From contig NC_067312.1 of assembly GCF_020740795.1 (NCBI RefSeq), positions 62,286,405 to 62,350,404 on the forward strand: a stretch of DNA of 64,000 nucleotides. The letters are read 5' to 3'. The number at the start of each line of letters is the position of its first letter. The first letter of the stretch is position 1. Source of the DNA: Apus apus (taxonomy: Eukaryota; Chordata; Aves; Apodiformes; Apodidae). Position numbers and translations under genes: made by a program. Positions 1 to 14,632 of the stretch are shown here, one piece after another. The notes under the pieces are model-generated. The model was not told the origin of the DNA. It was given only the letters and a program-made list of their open reading frames with translations, and made no database searches.

Positions 1-3000
1 CTTTATATACTTAACTGTCTACGTGTAGATTTAGAACGTTATACTTTATTAATATGGGAACGTACTATAAATTTTCATTTAACTGTACGTGTACAGTTTC
101 ACTTTAATTTGAAATTGTCAAGGAGCTTGTATGTGTTAAAAATGTGAAAGTTCTGAACTTGTGTTTCATATTATACAAGATTAAGGCAAAAGCTAATGCA
201 GTTCTAAAAATCTGTCTTCATTATAAGTCTGACATATCTGGTGGAAAAGAGAAATAGTCTGACTATTTCAATGCAACTTTTTTAAATTGCTGCATTTAAA
301 AGCAAGATGATGCAGAAATGAAGCTCATTACCTGTGGTCAAAATTCTATTGATCACAATTGCTTATAACTTCAACTACTTCAGTACAAAAAACCTGTGAT
401 AGCAGTGTTTGCAAGTCAGTAATTTTTATTTAACGGTATTTGTATGACTTTGTCTTCTATTGAAATATCACACATGGTTAAATTCACTGCAAATCATGTT
501 GCTCTGATTTTTAAATTCTAACGTTTAGAGTTTTTAAGTATTTTTGCCTTACCTGCACAAAATCAAATTTCAGTCAACCAAATTCTGATGGCCAGCTGTC
601 TTGTTTCTCTCTCTTGTCAGTACAGTCTGTTCATCCATATACAGCTACTACCAATTTATTTTCTTCTTTTTCATACTTACATTTTTCAGTCATGCAGCCA
701 TTGCTCTTTGTTACCCTTAGACAGAGATTCTGGGTAGAATTCCTGCAGTTCACCTGACATATTGATTATTGTCAGGTAAGTTTTAATCTGCACTGTAAGA
801 GTAAAGATGGTCTTATAAAAGATCATATTATCTCCGTCTTCTTCCTTCACCTGTCCCACTCTGTTTTCAATAGTGCAAATACGTGCTCTTTCAGCTTCTT
901 CCATTTGCAGCTCCTTTCCGAGTGGCAAGCTATACATAGCACAAGCAGGCCTGGCAGTGGGTGACCATCAGGTGCACAACAAAGCAGGTCATTAATATTT
1001 GCAGTTTGCAGGGAGAGCAGGGAACTTGGTGTGTGCAACCAACACCCACAGTTCATTAAATGCCTCTCAGTTGTCATAGGTGATGCTACCTGTCAAGTGG
1101 TAGCAACCCACTGCAGTCAATTTTGATAACATTATTTCCCTATCAAAAATTTGGTTATCACACGTATAATGAAATGTTGACAGTTGGCTGTTTTGAATGT
1201 TTTCAGTGTTCAGGTACTGGATGATACCATTCACAAGGGACAGTTGCTTTCACCATAGCTTTCACTAGCCAGGAAAATCTACCTTCACCCTGCATTTGCA
1301 GCAGTATTGGCTGTCAGGACATGCTCCTTTAGGCTGTCTTGCTGGCTCTGCTTTATCTGAACAAGTAAGAATGCAGGTCTGAAGAAATGTTTATTGACTT
1401 CAGTGAGATTTAGAGTTTATATGTCTGGGAACATTCAAGCAAACTAATTCAAATTAACTAAAGGTGTGAATTTAAAGTTGTGATTACTTTAACTGCATTA
1501 TGTGCACATTCTCATTCAAAATTAAAGTGGCCCTAATTCGATTTAACTACATTTACTTCCAAAGTAAATTAATACATTCTAAATGAGAGTTGGCTACACA
1601 GAAATTTAATGTGGTTTAGCCAATCCATTGTAAAAGTTAATTCAGATTGATTTTTCTGCATGCTCTAGACAAAACCATCAGCCCTTAAATCAGCTCTGAA
1701 ATGGAATGTGAAATCCTATTTCATTTAGGTGTGTAGTCTAAAATGTTTGTCGCTAGCTCTTCTAAGGGTTATTTTGCATGTCCCCAGCCTATGCATTACA
1801 CACAGAGGTATGTTTTATGAATCAAAATACTACTTTCGTCATTTGAAGAGTTTCAATATTACAATTTTGTTGTGACAGAGGATTCCTGCAGGAATGCTAC
1901 TCAACCTCTCAAGATCTTATATCAGTAATTTTTGAGTGTTTTAAAAATACATGTTTTCATGTCAGGCTTTGAGAGTCTTCTGAAGGAGGACAAACTGACA
2001 AATTATTATTAATCATGAGCCAGTGCAGAACAGAACTCAGGGCCATAAAGAGTATGTGTATAAAAGGAGGCATTCTGGGCTGACTTAGAGAGGTTATTCT
2101 AAAGATAATACATTACGCTTGCATCCAAATCCAGGCTCTCCATAAATTAAAAAATAATGGCTTTGGGCTATAATATGCAACACCAAAGACTGCCATTATA
2201 CTGCTGGCCCCGTCAGAATTTATTTTCAGAAGGTATTTTCTTAGAGCATGGCATCACATAATATTATTTACCTAGTCATCAGACAAAGAACAGGAGAGGA
2301 TCAAAGCCAAAGCATGCTATACTCTTCCAGAGAGAACACATCTCATTAGTTCATAATTAGCCCAAACAATCCCATTTGTTGACTGACTGATTGACAGATG
2401 GACAGAAGAACAATATTTATTGTATGTGTAACCCTTAAAGATAAGTTAGAGGAAGACTTATGAAGTGCCTCAATGAGTTAGTGTAACAGATTTTACTGAC
2501 AATCGATAAAGATTTGTGCTTCTAACCTTCTTGGTGATTTTGATGAGAAAGTGAAGATATGTCTGCCTAGGAGAGTGCAGTTGTACCACATCCTAGTATA
2601 CTTCTTCTAATTTAATTAAGGGTCCCTGGAGAGGTTGTTTTCTGATAGCACACACTAAAACTGTGCTGCTGCAATGACTGTTACTGCTATCAGTGCTTGC
2701 CCTGTGAGGTTGCTGTGGATAAGCTACCACGTTACAGTCATACTTTCATTTTGTTGTGTAGAGCAACCTGAAGAAGACAAAGTCTCTTTGAAAAATAGAT
2801 TACTATCTACATCAGTAAAAAAATTGTGGGGACTGTGAAAGTTAGGGCTAAGAAGACCTTGAGGATTTTTGAAGTCTGAGTTATGAAAAGTGGGATAGAG
2901 TGTTCTTCTGGTATTTAGCTCATATGAATTGATTTCTTGCAACTGGCATGATTAAAACACCTGCACTCAATTTACAGGCATGGGTTTATTTGTGGTTAAT

Positions 3001-3800
3001 ACTTACACAATGTTAATATCTGGTCTTAAAATCTTATCTTTTCATTTCAGATCAGTTGATGTTTCAAAGATCTAAAGGTACTGAGTCTTCCAAAATCAAA
3101 TATATAAATGCCTAGCAAAGTGCCACATGTTTAGATCTAAAGCAACTTAAACCTTATCTTTCAACACAGACCTGTCTAGGATCCATACAAAAATTTAAGC
3201 TCTTAGTGTGTGCTTAAGCTGCATCCAGAAACCAAAGCCAGTTCTTGTGCTTTCAGCACTGCATTTTTATAGTTATTCATGGCTTTTTTATGAAAGGGAT
3301 GTTCAACATTTAAGGAACTTCCTAATGCCCCTTCCAAAGTCTCAGGGGAACAGGAAAAATGAATTTACCTATGAAAAAGAATGTCCAGATTATAAACTTG
3401 TTGTTCACATTCATGTCATATCTTGTGTTTTACCCCAAAGCATCTCACAATATATATGTATGCCTTCTCCAGAATTCATTCCTATATTGATAAGATGAGG
3501 ATAATTTGATATACAATAAAGGGCAGTGAGCAAATGAAAAAGCTTTAATTAACTATGGAGTGAATTGATTCCATTTTCTATTTGGTAAAGGCTATTTAGT
3601 ATTCCTCCCTGAACACAAGAAGATTTATCTGAGATTGCTAAAGCAAAATAGCAGTAAGTAGGGCACAGTCACTGAAACAGTACTACCAACCTCATAACAC
3701 AAAAGGTTTATGTAAAGTACTGTTGATTACTTGATCTGATAAGGGTATGGCTATATGAGAAGTCTTGTACAAATACATTGAAAGTAATATATGTAACACA
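1..3800. other. AT-rich intergenic DNA, no gene seen
   Basis: I see no exon, RNA gene or clear repeat here. Open frames are all short (under 100 codons) and resemble no family I know. Whether the left edge holds the 3' UTR of an upstream neighbour cannot be judged from sequence. Confidence 0.6.
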
Positions 3801-4244
3801 GAGAGCCACGAAGATGATTAAGGGAGTGGAACACCTCCCTTATGAGGAAAGGCTGAGGGAGCTGGGTCTCTTTAGCTTGAAGGAGACTGAGGGACGACCT
3901 CTTCAATGTTCACAAATACGTTAAGGGTGTGTGTCTGGAGGATGGGGCCAGGCATTTTTCAGTGATGTCTAGTGATAGGACAAGGGGCAGTGGGTACAAA
4001 CTGGAACACAGGAGGTTCCATGTAAACATCAGAAAAATCTTCTTTCCTGTGACAGTGACAAAGCACTGGAATAGGCTGCCCAGAGAGGTTGTGGAGTCTC
4101 CTTCTCTGGAGACATTCAAAACCCATCTCAACACTTTCCTGTGTGATGTGCTCTAGGTGACCCTGCTCTGGCAGGGGGGTCAGACTAGATGATCTTTTGA
4201 GGTCCCTTCCAACCCCTAAAATTCTGTGATTCTGTGATTCTGTA
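3801..4244 (+). mobile_element. CR1 LINE 3' fragment
   Basis: This is a 5'-truncated CR1 copy covering the very end of the reverse-transcriptase ORF and the 3' UTR. Diagnostic strings include GAGGAAAGGCTGAGGGAGCT, GGCTGCCCAGAGAGGTTGTG and GACTAGATGATC. It ends in the CR1 octamer ATTCTGTG, twice exact and once as ATTCTGTA (4221-4244). The coding remnant is broken. TGTAACA occurs just before it and again at its end, a possible short flanking repeat, though CR1 usually lacks target-site duplications. Confidence 0.92.
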
Positions 4245-7200
4245 ACATATACTGTATGTGTGTAAGCTCTAGTTGGGCTGCAATAACGCTTTATGAAAAA
4301 AGGTTAAAATTAGAGTCCCTTTTGTGAAATGGACCCTGAAGTTCTGACTGTGGGAACACTTAAGAGGTTGGGGCTGGCAGAGCTCCTGCAGACTGCAGTA
4401 CCTCACATGGGCAGCTGGCAGCTCAGCAGTGGCAAAAGAGGCTTCCTGAGCTCTCCTTGAACAGTCTTACTGTCTTAAGTGTTTAGACTCTGCCCCAGTG
4501 CAAGGGGGTTAAACCATTTAAACACATTTGGCAAGTGTTTAAACTACTGCCAAATACAGTGATTTATCAGATTAGCATGTATCATGGGGCTGAGCTCAAT
4601 TTTACATTGCAGCAGCACAGCTAGTCCTGATCCCAAGGGACAGAAATGAAAGGTAGCTCTTCTGCAGTGATGAAATGGAGTAAAACTACCTTATGTGACA
4701 TGTCATCATGTGACATGGTGACAAACAAGAACAAGGAACTCAATCCCACTAGCACCAGTGCAAAAAATGTATAGATACTGAACACTGAACTATTAGGTTT
4801 TGCTACTTTACTTGTTATAACAAAGGAAATTCAGATATATCCCGTCTCTGACTTCAATGAATAAAGTTGAGGCCTAACTACCATTCTTCTTAAAATACAG
4901 TTAATCAGTGGGATAAAGCTTGTTTATATCCAGTTGTAGTGCAAGCAATCAGTTGCTTTATATTGTGGCACCTTAAACACTGAACTCAACTATTTCCTAC
5001 TTGAGTATGTTTTGAAATTTTTTAATCATAATTGAATTTATGCAAAACTCCATGACAAAAGTAATTATTTTACGGTCACTACTCCCTTAGTCATCTGGAA
5101 GGCATGTACACACATTTCGTTACCAAGGAGTGCTCTTCAATAGCCACTGCAGGTTCTCTGTCATGCACCTCACTGGCTCTGTGCCCTGTGTGGAGTCTGG
5201 CCCTTCCTGGCAGGGCTTCACCTCATTTCTCTGCTGCTGCTGTACCTGCTCTCAGCTCCTGGCACACTGACAGACTACTAACTTCTAACGTGTTCACTTG
5301 CTCCTCAGCATGATCTTTCCTGCTGACCCTCCTGCTACCATGTCATGTGTTTACATCCCAAGTTCTTCTCCACTGTAGCCAAAATTTTTAAAAAGGTTCA
5401 AGAGGGTATTTCTGGATCACTTGAGAAGACCTCTCTAAGAACCTCTTATTAAGGGGTCTGTTTCAAGACAGACACTTCATTCTGTGTCAGAGGGTTTAAT
5501 CCCTGTGCTAAACAGCAGAAATGTAAGCACAGCATGGTAAATTCTATTCCTCCAGTAGAAATCACAGCATCTGTAAAAGTTTTCTTATTGGGTTTCAAGC
5601 CCATTTTTCAAATCCTAAAGTTGGCAGTAGATTAGTTTTGATTATCCTTTTATTATTTTTTCAGGATGGAAGGAGTCATTACTATAATGTAGTACAGCAG
5701 TCCCTCTGATAGCAGGTTCTGTATCGGCAATCTTCTATCTGAGTCACAGCGAATCTTCCACAAAAGCATTTTATAGTACTTTGGGTGTCATGGATAGTGC
5801 GTCACAGGTCTCTTGACACTGGATGAGTACATACAGCACAGAAAGACATCCACTGGCTTTAGATATTTGTGGTTTAAGACAAGGAAAAACAGGTAGTTTA
5901 AACAAATGGGAAAGGTTACTGAAATGGTACGATAAACAGGGGACATGAGACATCAAAACAGAAACATTAAAAACCTGTTTTTCTAAAGGTTTTTGTGACA
6001 TCAAAAAACCTCTGGATGTTGTCAATGGGCTAGTGTTGCAGTATATACAATTCCTGGATAAAGAAATGATAAAGGTTCAGCTCTGAGGAAGAACAGAGTT
6101 TATTAAACCCCAGGCTCCATTTAAGCTACCGTAGCTGCACTCTGACTTTCTGTTACGAAGCTTTATTTGTTCTCAACATGCCTTCAGACATTCACACAAA
6201 GACACAAATTCTTATACACTGAGAATTAAAATTTTACTGCATTGAATTTTAGTATGATTCAAAACTCATTTAGTGTATCTATACAAACAAGCACCATTAG
6301 CAAATAAAAGTTAAATAACAGACCCTAACAATTTTACATCATATATACATAGAATTTTTTTTATATGATAGCTCTACTGTTCAAATTAACATTTTATCTG
6401 AACATTGAAAAGGATACTGAAGTTTAAAATATGTTCCATTGCCAGATGTACATTTTCTGATTTCTTAGGCTTCAGTGTTATAACTGGTGAGAAATAATAC
6501 TCAGGTGTTTATGGTAGCAGCAGAACTACAATTTTATTGTATTCTTCTTAAAAGTGCATGCATGAATTTTGTGCATATTACCAAGAAAAAATCTGACTAT
6601 TCATAAGAGAACAGTATGTTTCAGCCTAAAAGGTAAGAACTTGATATTGTTACAGGGAAAAATACCCCTCCAATTAGAGGCCGCTGAGGAGTTTATTTGT
6701 CTTGGAAGAATTCCTGCTCCAAGATATCTGCAGATTGGGGAAGGCATGTTTGCATCTGTTATATACAGCACAGGCTTGGAATGTTATCTATGTAATTTCA
6801 AGGACTAGACATTCAGGTCTAAATCCTTGACTGTGGCTGAAGAACATCACTGGTTCGAAGGAACTGGTAGTCTCATTAAGGCGGCCTCTACACTTTGGCC
6901 TTCTGGACTAGGCACCTAACAGGCTTCTGTCCTGGTATTTTTTGAAGCTGAACTAGCTCTTAGTTGACCTTAAGGATGAAGACAGCAGCCAAAGCTCTTG
7001 GGCACAGTGACCATCTTTGTGTGCCATCAGCCAGCCAGAGGGCTGACAGCAAGAGTTTCCCTGCTGGGTCTGTGCTGCCAGATGGTTCGTACACTGGTGC
7101 ACTCCACTCATGACAGACAAATCTGCTTCTAGGAAGCCATCTGCACTGGGAGTGCTGCAATAAAGACATCTACTGTAAAGGAGAAATGAGGTGTAGAATT

Positions 7201-10200
7201 ATGTGGGAAGTTGACAGCCTCAAGAAAAGCCCTCTCTGGCTCAGCCTTGCTCACTTAGGCTGTGATACCTTTTGGATGGAGCCAAAACATACAGGGGTTA
7301 TACAGGACATAACCCTGTGGGCTCCCAGTTGATGACATGGGCTCATATATGTTATTGCATTGCAAAATACTATGAAGCCATTTGGTTATGTCTGGCAGTG
7401 CATGCCAGAAAGTTCAAATGGTGCTTTTGAAAAGCCTCAAAACAAATTAACTCTGCAGTGTTGCAGTGTAATGAACAGTCACTTTCCAGCTAGTCAGAAG
7501 TCTAATTACAGTGCACTGCAAGAAGAAAAATTTATCTGCAGTCTCAGTTTGCAGTGCAGGCACACATATGCACATTGAAGTGCATGATGAATGATGATGA
7601 ACCCATGATCCCCTTCTATATTCCTTTCTCAAAGCATGGAATTTGATACCTGTTCAAAGCACAAAAGAGAAGATAAACAAGCATCAGTCATTTTTAACAA
7701 GAGAAGTTCAGTAATGGGAAGCAAACAGAATCTGTCTTTAGTTTATGCTACCCATAAAAGAAACAAAGTCAAATGTTGAGATTTGAGAGAAAGCAATGAC
7801 AAAAAAAACCCCCAAAACCAATAAGCATAAAACCAAAGTAAAACAGCCAAAAAAACCCACCAACCCCATATTGACACAGTCATTTTGGAGTGGAAAAAAA
7901 AAGAAAAAAGGATTAAAGAGACAATCACTTTGGTTTATCCTCCACAAACAGACTTAGAAAAAGTAGTCTGCTAGCTCCTGAAACCACCTCTCTCTGGCCT
8001 GAAGAGGGAAGTGCTGCTGATATCAGAATGACCCTTGTGGGTATGGGGGAGTGACCTCTCTGCCCAGTGACTTTATCCAAATGAGACACATTCCAGAGAC
8101 AGCTGCCTAACGCCAGGCTTACTCCTCACTTGGTAGCAGTCAGTGCATTCAGACTGAAGTATTTTGACAGGTAGGAGGATACCATGGCAGAAAGCCATAG
8201 TACCAGTCCTGAAGAGAGAGAGGAGAGGCTTTGCCAAAATATACTCCCTCAAAGCTAGCTGCTTACTGTAATCGCACATCATTTATTGAATATGAAAGAC
8301 AGTCTGATACAGGCAGGGTGCAATGACCTTGCAATTTATTTCAGTTTTCTTTGTCACAGACAAGACATAGCTGGGTCAGACTGAGGTTCTTATCCGCTCT
8401 CTAACCAATATATGTTTTTTTCCCACCTAACGTTAGTTTCCTTCACAAAGACCAATTAGGAGAAATTCCTCTTCAGAAGTTATCAGACTAGATACATTGT
8501 AGGTGTTTACACTGACCCAGCTCAATCGTTCACTGCCAAATCTGTCCAGAGAACCAGTAAGTATCTTGGCGGTCTCTGGATACCACAGAGGCCCCGTCTT
8601 GCTGACTCTAGCCTGTGCTTGCCAGGAGTGGAAGGGGATCACACCAGGACTCCTCCCACAGCCATTGCAAATAGCACTTGTCCTTGCATGGTGCATCCTG
8701 ACACTTAGCAGCTTGGACTGCCAGAAAAACAGGGTTGAGTTTTTTTCAGATACCATTTGGGGAATATCTTAGGGTATCACTCTGAGTTTCTCACTACTGG
8801 AATCTACAGCCCTTATTAAGCATGGCTGGAATCTTAGGCATCAGATGGCTTTCCTGCGTTTTAACAGGCTCATTTATTTTGTGGCAAACAACATTACCAC
8901 ATATAAGATACCTATACAGAACAAGATGCAACATGTATAAAAATACCAATCTTGTTAGGCAGATCCATGTTTTAGACGTGGCCCACTGTCTGAGCTCTCC
9001 TCTTATCTGCAGGTCCTTTTGTTTAAATAGTGTGTTTTGTTGATATTATTATTATGCTTGAAGGCTTGAATTACTTAGAAAGTTTAAAAGTACACATTCA
9101 CCTCCTTCCACTGCACCCAAATTCCCTTTCAGTCTTTTCCTAACATACAAACAGTGCTATACTCCCTGGAAACTTGACTGACTTCATTTATTGACACATA
9201 CACTGATAAAAAGATATGGGCAAATTTTGGCAGATGACCATCTAGTGACATGAAAAATGGGCTGCTTTCATGCCAAGTGCCATGAATAACCATGTATGCT
9301 CTGCTTTTTTGTAATCCACTGGGTGTATATGACAGTCATAAGACTGTTCTTATGAAATATATAAGCTGTAGGTAGTAAACCTAGATTTATTTACTTGAAG
9401 AGCTTGCAGAAAGCCACTAGCTCTTAATGCACATAGCAGCTTAGGATCAGAAAGCAGTGTACATGTGTTCATTTAGGAGGCCCTGAAATATTCCTGTATC
9501 CCTTTGTTCCAGCTATACTGTATTTTTTTTTGCTTTACTTCTACTAATTAATATTCAGACAGTGCTTGCAATTTTAATCTCAGAAAAAAACTGCAATATT
9601 TTGTTTTCCCTGAACAGATCTTCCCTATTCGCTAAAGTACTCTTTTCTCTTTGTGTTTTACAAGGCATTAATATGGTTTGCATGAACTTGCTGCATCTCT
9701 TGATCTAAGGTCACAAAATTTCATAGTGCAAAATGTAGTCCAAGCTTTTTTCCTCATAAATAACTGAAAGCAAAATATTCAACGTTGTGGTGCTTTCACA
9801 AATTAAAGAGTAAGTGAAGAATTTAATATTCACTCTGATTAAAAAAGCTTGCAGAGAGTGCTACGGGTCAGGAATAAAGCTACATAAGGCAAAAGCAAAT
9901 AAGGTAAGGAAAAAGTTCTGTATGCCCCCAATCTTCACAACCTTTACTCCCAGGCCCTTGGGATGCTGTTAAACAGTAAGAGGAAGTAGCCAATTATTTC
10001 AGCATACGGTGGTCTTGCAAGAACAAAAGCAGACTAACTTCAATACTACTAGAGTCATACAGGTACTTCTGAATTCCCTTGTGAGTTGGGATCCAACCAG
10101 TTTAAGAAAGGGGTCTTCCAGGTATCACATGGTGGATGTGGCATAGCACAGCCTAGAAATCCCTCCTGACCCTTCTATGTTTTGTAACACTTAAAGCTAA

Positions 10201-12990
10201 GCAAAGAGATGTCATGCTCAAAGAATTGGAAAAATAAACCCAAAATGATGTGAGAATGCAGCTAGAGAAAATCAGCTCATGAAAGCCAAATCTGACATTA
10301 GCTTTGGATTTCACTGAATTTACTTTTTGCACAATCATAACCTCAGCGGTTGCTCTGGGAATTAAGGCGTTTTTTCTTAATAGCCTTTAGGCCATCAATT
10401 AATCAATTGTTGGAGATCGTTATTATCTGTATATCATAAAATACATCAAATTAATGATGCTGCCATTCTCCCAACTGAACTCTGATTCTAACATCAATGA
10501 ATTAAATCCCGATTCACAGGGACTGGTCATGTAGATGCCCTGAGTACCCTCCATGTAAACTCACAGTGCTTCTTAGAGAAAAACTATCTAAAAATTATAT
10601 ATTTATCTGCTTTCTGGTTAACTAGTTCATTACTTTCAGCAGTGGAGCCCTAAACTTCATTACTTATCTCTCTTTTAGCACATACTTTAATAGACCTTTT
10701 GGGATGGACATTCTGGGGACAGTAAAGGACTGGTAAGAATCTTTTCCTACCTTCAAAGCTGGCTAACAGGAATGATCTGAGCCCGTGTACATACAGAGAA
10801 TTCTTGTAATTTTTTTTTAAATCAGGGAAATACTGAACACTTTTTTTTTTTTTTTCCAGTTTGTCTTATCCAAGAACCTACATGCTTTCTATGTAGTAAC
10901 TACCTGAGTTCCCTTTTTATGCAGCTCACTTCTCTTGCCTACAGAAAGAAAAAGAAACATACCTTGAATACATCCCCATATATTGGGGCGATTTCCCAGA
11001 GTTATCACTGAAATGCATCGTTGTCACCCAGACAACTGCTCAGAACAGATCAACACAGATCTCCCATTAATACAAGTAGGTGTTACATTGAAAGTTACTA
11101 TATGTGCACTAAGCCCTCTTTCTCGTTCCATGTTTTCAGGGTAAACGAATATCTGCAGTCAGACATTCCGAAATATGAAATGTTCTCAACTATTTTGATT
11201 CTTGTTCTTGCAAACAGTATAAAATTAAATTTAAAAGTCTAGTCATAATTAGTTATATTATAAATAACACAGGGCTTAACATTTCTTCTTTATGCATAGC
11301 CTTTTTCTTTTCATTTTAAATAGTTATTTTAAAACTGGAGTTCCACAATCTACCTGTTAGCCTTGGGCCTCCACTCCAGAACAGCACTGGAAAAGTTGGC
11401 AGAGGCTGTCATTAGTTCTTCCAGCTTGTTCCTAACCTGACAATGGCACTAGCTGCAGAAAAATGCAGATGTAACAACAGTTACTGAAAGACAGTAAAAG
11501 AGAAAAAGATACCAAAGAGGAGGCTGAAAACTGATTACAAAAAACTGCAAGAATTTACATTCTTGAAATCCAGCTTCTGCATATCTAAACAGTCTTTGGT
11601 AACACATTGGTAGCCTGTACTGCACCATCATAGAGTTTAGAAAACTGAGATTCTATTCTCCATGTAGTTTTCATTAACTTTAAAAAACATTGTGTTTTAC
11701 AGGGTTATTTCCTGCCTTCAGATTTACATATGATATGTGAGCACCTTCCAAGAAACAGGCTGGATTTTCCATGGAGGTTTTTTCCAACAAACGAGATTCC
11801 TGTAAGAAGTACCCAGATGGGAAGTCAGCCATCACTTTTGGTCTGTCTTTTAGTCATGCTGCTGGCAACAGGTCCATGCTGAAAGAGCAGAGAAGGGAAT
11901 CTAATGTCCACGTGAAACAACAAGCAGCTGCCAAAGAGCCAAAGGTGGGAAAGAGCTGCTTGTATGCAACACAGAGTAATCATTGTGTCCTTGTACAGCA
12001 TGTCCGGATTACAACATAAATGCAATCAGACTAGGGAAAAATGGACTGGGAAAATCTTGAGATTATTATCAACAATTACCAGAATAATTTCTGTGTTTAT
12101 TGCATTTCTATTTTCTTCAGTGGAAAGATACCATGCTGCTGATGGCTCTTCTATAGGAAGCAATTTTATTCAGTTTTCTTTGCACCATCATCTGTGAAGA
12201 TAACAGAGGAAATAAGGGCACAGGAAAGGCAGAAGCTAGAAAGAAACAATTCTAGAAAAATAATATGCAAAACAGAATAATGAAGAAAATAAAAGGAAAA
12301 CAAAACACATAGTTAACAGAACAAAATGCTGGAAGGCAGGCAGTGAGAATCACCATACTGCCCCAGGTTCTATTTAGGAATGCAGTATTGTTGCCTCTAC
12401 CTTGAAATTTGCATCTCAGCTTGTTCCAAAAATTAGAACAAAACCCAAAAGATAGTGTGTTCTAAAAACGTATCTGTGCATTTTGTCAGATAGGAGACAG
12501 ATGAGCATAAGGCCATGGGATGAACAAAAAATGCCTTGAGGTCCAGGCCAACTCCATCTCCTATGATCCCATGATAAGGCAGAAAGTTATCACAGACAGA
12601 TATGTAACTGACAAAAATAACTGATAGGGTTCAGCAAATGTAAGAGACAAGATCATCTTTAAAAAAAAATCTTAAGAAAATACTGTATACAAGATTTATA
12701 TTGTGACAGAATGATCTAAGTGATTTTGCTTTATGTTTCAGGATTACTATCTTACTTCATGTAAATTGGAGCACTTGTTTGTGTTGGATGCTTCCCTTTT
12801 AAAAAATCCCCATGGCTTCTTTCTCAGATATAAATAAAGCTGAAAAATATATGTAAAGTGTGGATGAAGGAGGAAAAACAACAGATCCAGACTCCCTGGT
12901 ACCATTCAGTGGCAGCAGGTGCCAAATATAACAAATAAGTTTTACAACAAGCTTTAGGCACTAGTCACCTTTTTCAAGAAAATTCTGAGG

Positions 12991-13024
12991 AAAAAAAAAA
13001 AGAAAAAAAAAAGAAAAAAAAAAA
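12991..13024. repeat. A-rich tract with interspersed G
   Basis: A 34-base tract of A interrupted by single G residues in three runs. No LINE or SINE body is recognisable on its 5' side, so I call it simple repeat rather than a retroposon tail. Confidence 0.8.
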
Positions 13025-14618
13025 GCTTTAATTCTGTACTTCTAGATAAGATATTTTCAACAATCCAGAATCTTCAATGCAACGAGAGAATCCAGTGCTT
13101 GTTCTTGTGTTTATGGCTACAGTCTAAAACTGAGAAAACAAAACCAGACTGCAGAAGGTGAGTAGGTTCTGAGGTAACAGATGCCAACCTGCAACCTAGA
13201 GGAACAGAATTGACCCAATCTGCTCCCTATTATGACGAAAAACGTATACATAGACCACTTTTGAAAGATATTACTCAGACTACTGTGTAGTGTCTCATGA
13301 AAGAGTTTGATCATACATGATCAACATCACATGTATCAGAAAGTTTTATTATTATGTGCCCAAAACTTGCTCATATGCAAATTAACTTTTACTTGCAATA
13401 TGACAAGGGAAATGCAGAATGGTTCACCATCATTTTTCTTTACACCAACTTCTCATAAGTTAGATTAGTATCATGTTCCTTATTGTTTTCATCTTTTCCT
13501 CATAGATGATGTCATCTAACCTTTTATCTTTTTTTTTTGCCGACCCTTGAAGTCCTTTTAGTTTGTCTTCATCTTTCTTACTGTGTCCTGCAGACAAAAT
13601 ACTCTTGACCTAGGGCCTGAGTATTAAGCTGAGTGAAAAAAAACAACAAACAAACCTACCTGTCTCTTGTGCCTTTTATAAAATGCTTCTGTTAAAATTC
13701 CCAGAATAAAAATAGGCTATTTTGAAGGTGATGCCCTCAGGATCATTTTGTGGCTTGCTCTACACTCTCAATGTCCTGATGCAGTTTTGTTTCCTTACCA
13801 ATTATTCCTTGTTTTGTATATGTACATTTCATACTTGTTTCCTGAATGTGATACTTTGTTGAAAAAAAATAAAATAAAAAAATTATAACAGGCAATTCTC
13901 AAGTTCTTTAATTTCAGAATTGAATCCTCTTTCAGCACTTATCCCTTATCTATAAAACATCTACAAATTATTTTTATTATTATTTTTTTTTATCAACTAA
14001 ATCACCATTGAAGGACTGACCTAGAACCGACTCCTGCGTTATCAGCTTACAGTGTCTTTGCGTTTTGGCTATGAAGCACCGACTATTCCTTTTCAATATG
14101 TCTTGTTGACTACCTGTTGTGGTAGAAGGATAAGACAACAACTTGCTGCCACTTCCCATCAGTTTCAGATAGCTTCTCTGGGATGTAGATTTGTCTTTCA
14201 AAAATGCATATTATGGTAATTATTCATTGCTAACAAGTTAAATGTTTTTTCTAAAGACGACAGACTACTTAGGATTGGCAGTCAGTGATATGCAATGGCT
14301 TTGATCCTGTAGATTAGTGTTTTTCAATATTGCAAGCTATTTCTTATTTCTTTGTTCATTCATGTAATCTTCATCGTCTTGGATGGACAATGTGTGAGGC
14401 ATTTTTTATCTGGCTAACTGGTGCACAGGTTTTATGATGCTTTCCTGGTGTATATCTCTGTGACTTTTGTGTCTAAATTGGTAATCACTTTGTAAAGAAG
14501 CATGAAGGCAGGTTCCAGTCACATTACTTTCACAGTAAGTTTAGATGTATATAGTTTTCTTCGAAGGTGACTACCTAACCTGGAGAATTGGTAGTCCCTG
14601 GACAGAGGTTGATGTTAG

Positions 14619-14632
14619 CCACCAGAGGGAGT
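14619..14632 (+). promoter_or_regulatory. Candidate CTCF-like core motif
   Basis: CCACCAGAGGGAGT agrees with 12 of 14 positions of the CTCF core consensus CCASYAGRKGGCRS. It stands alone in AT-rich intergenic DNA. One match of this quality in 64 kb could be chance. Confidence 0.25.

Noticed and set aside
4693..4717. Repeated ATGTGACATG with palindrome TGACATGTCA
   Set aside because: It is loosely similar to paired p53 half-sites but violates the consensus at the flanking purine/pyrimidine positions. It is short enough to be chance.
6851..6862. GGTTCGAA, resembling a tRNA/SINE B box
   Set aside because: No matching A box, acceptor stem or cloverleaf can be built around it.
12515..12575. Possible very old CR1 3' end (GAGGTCCAGGCCAACTCC followed by ATGATCCCATGAT)
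   Set aside because: The resemblance covers only about 40 bases with many mismatches and no octamer, which is too weak to call.
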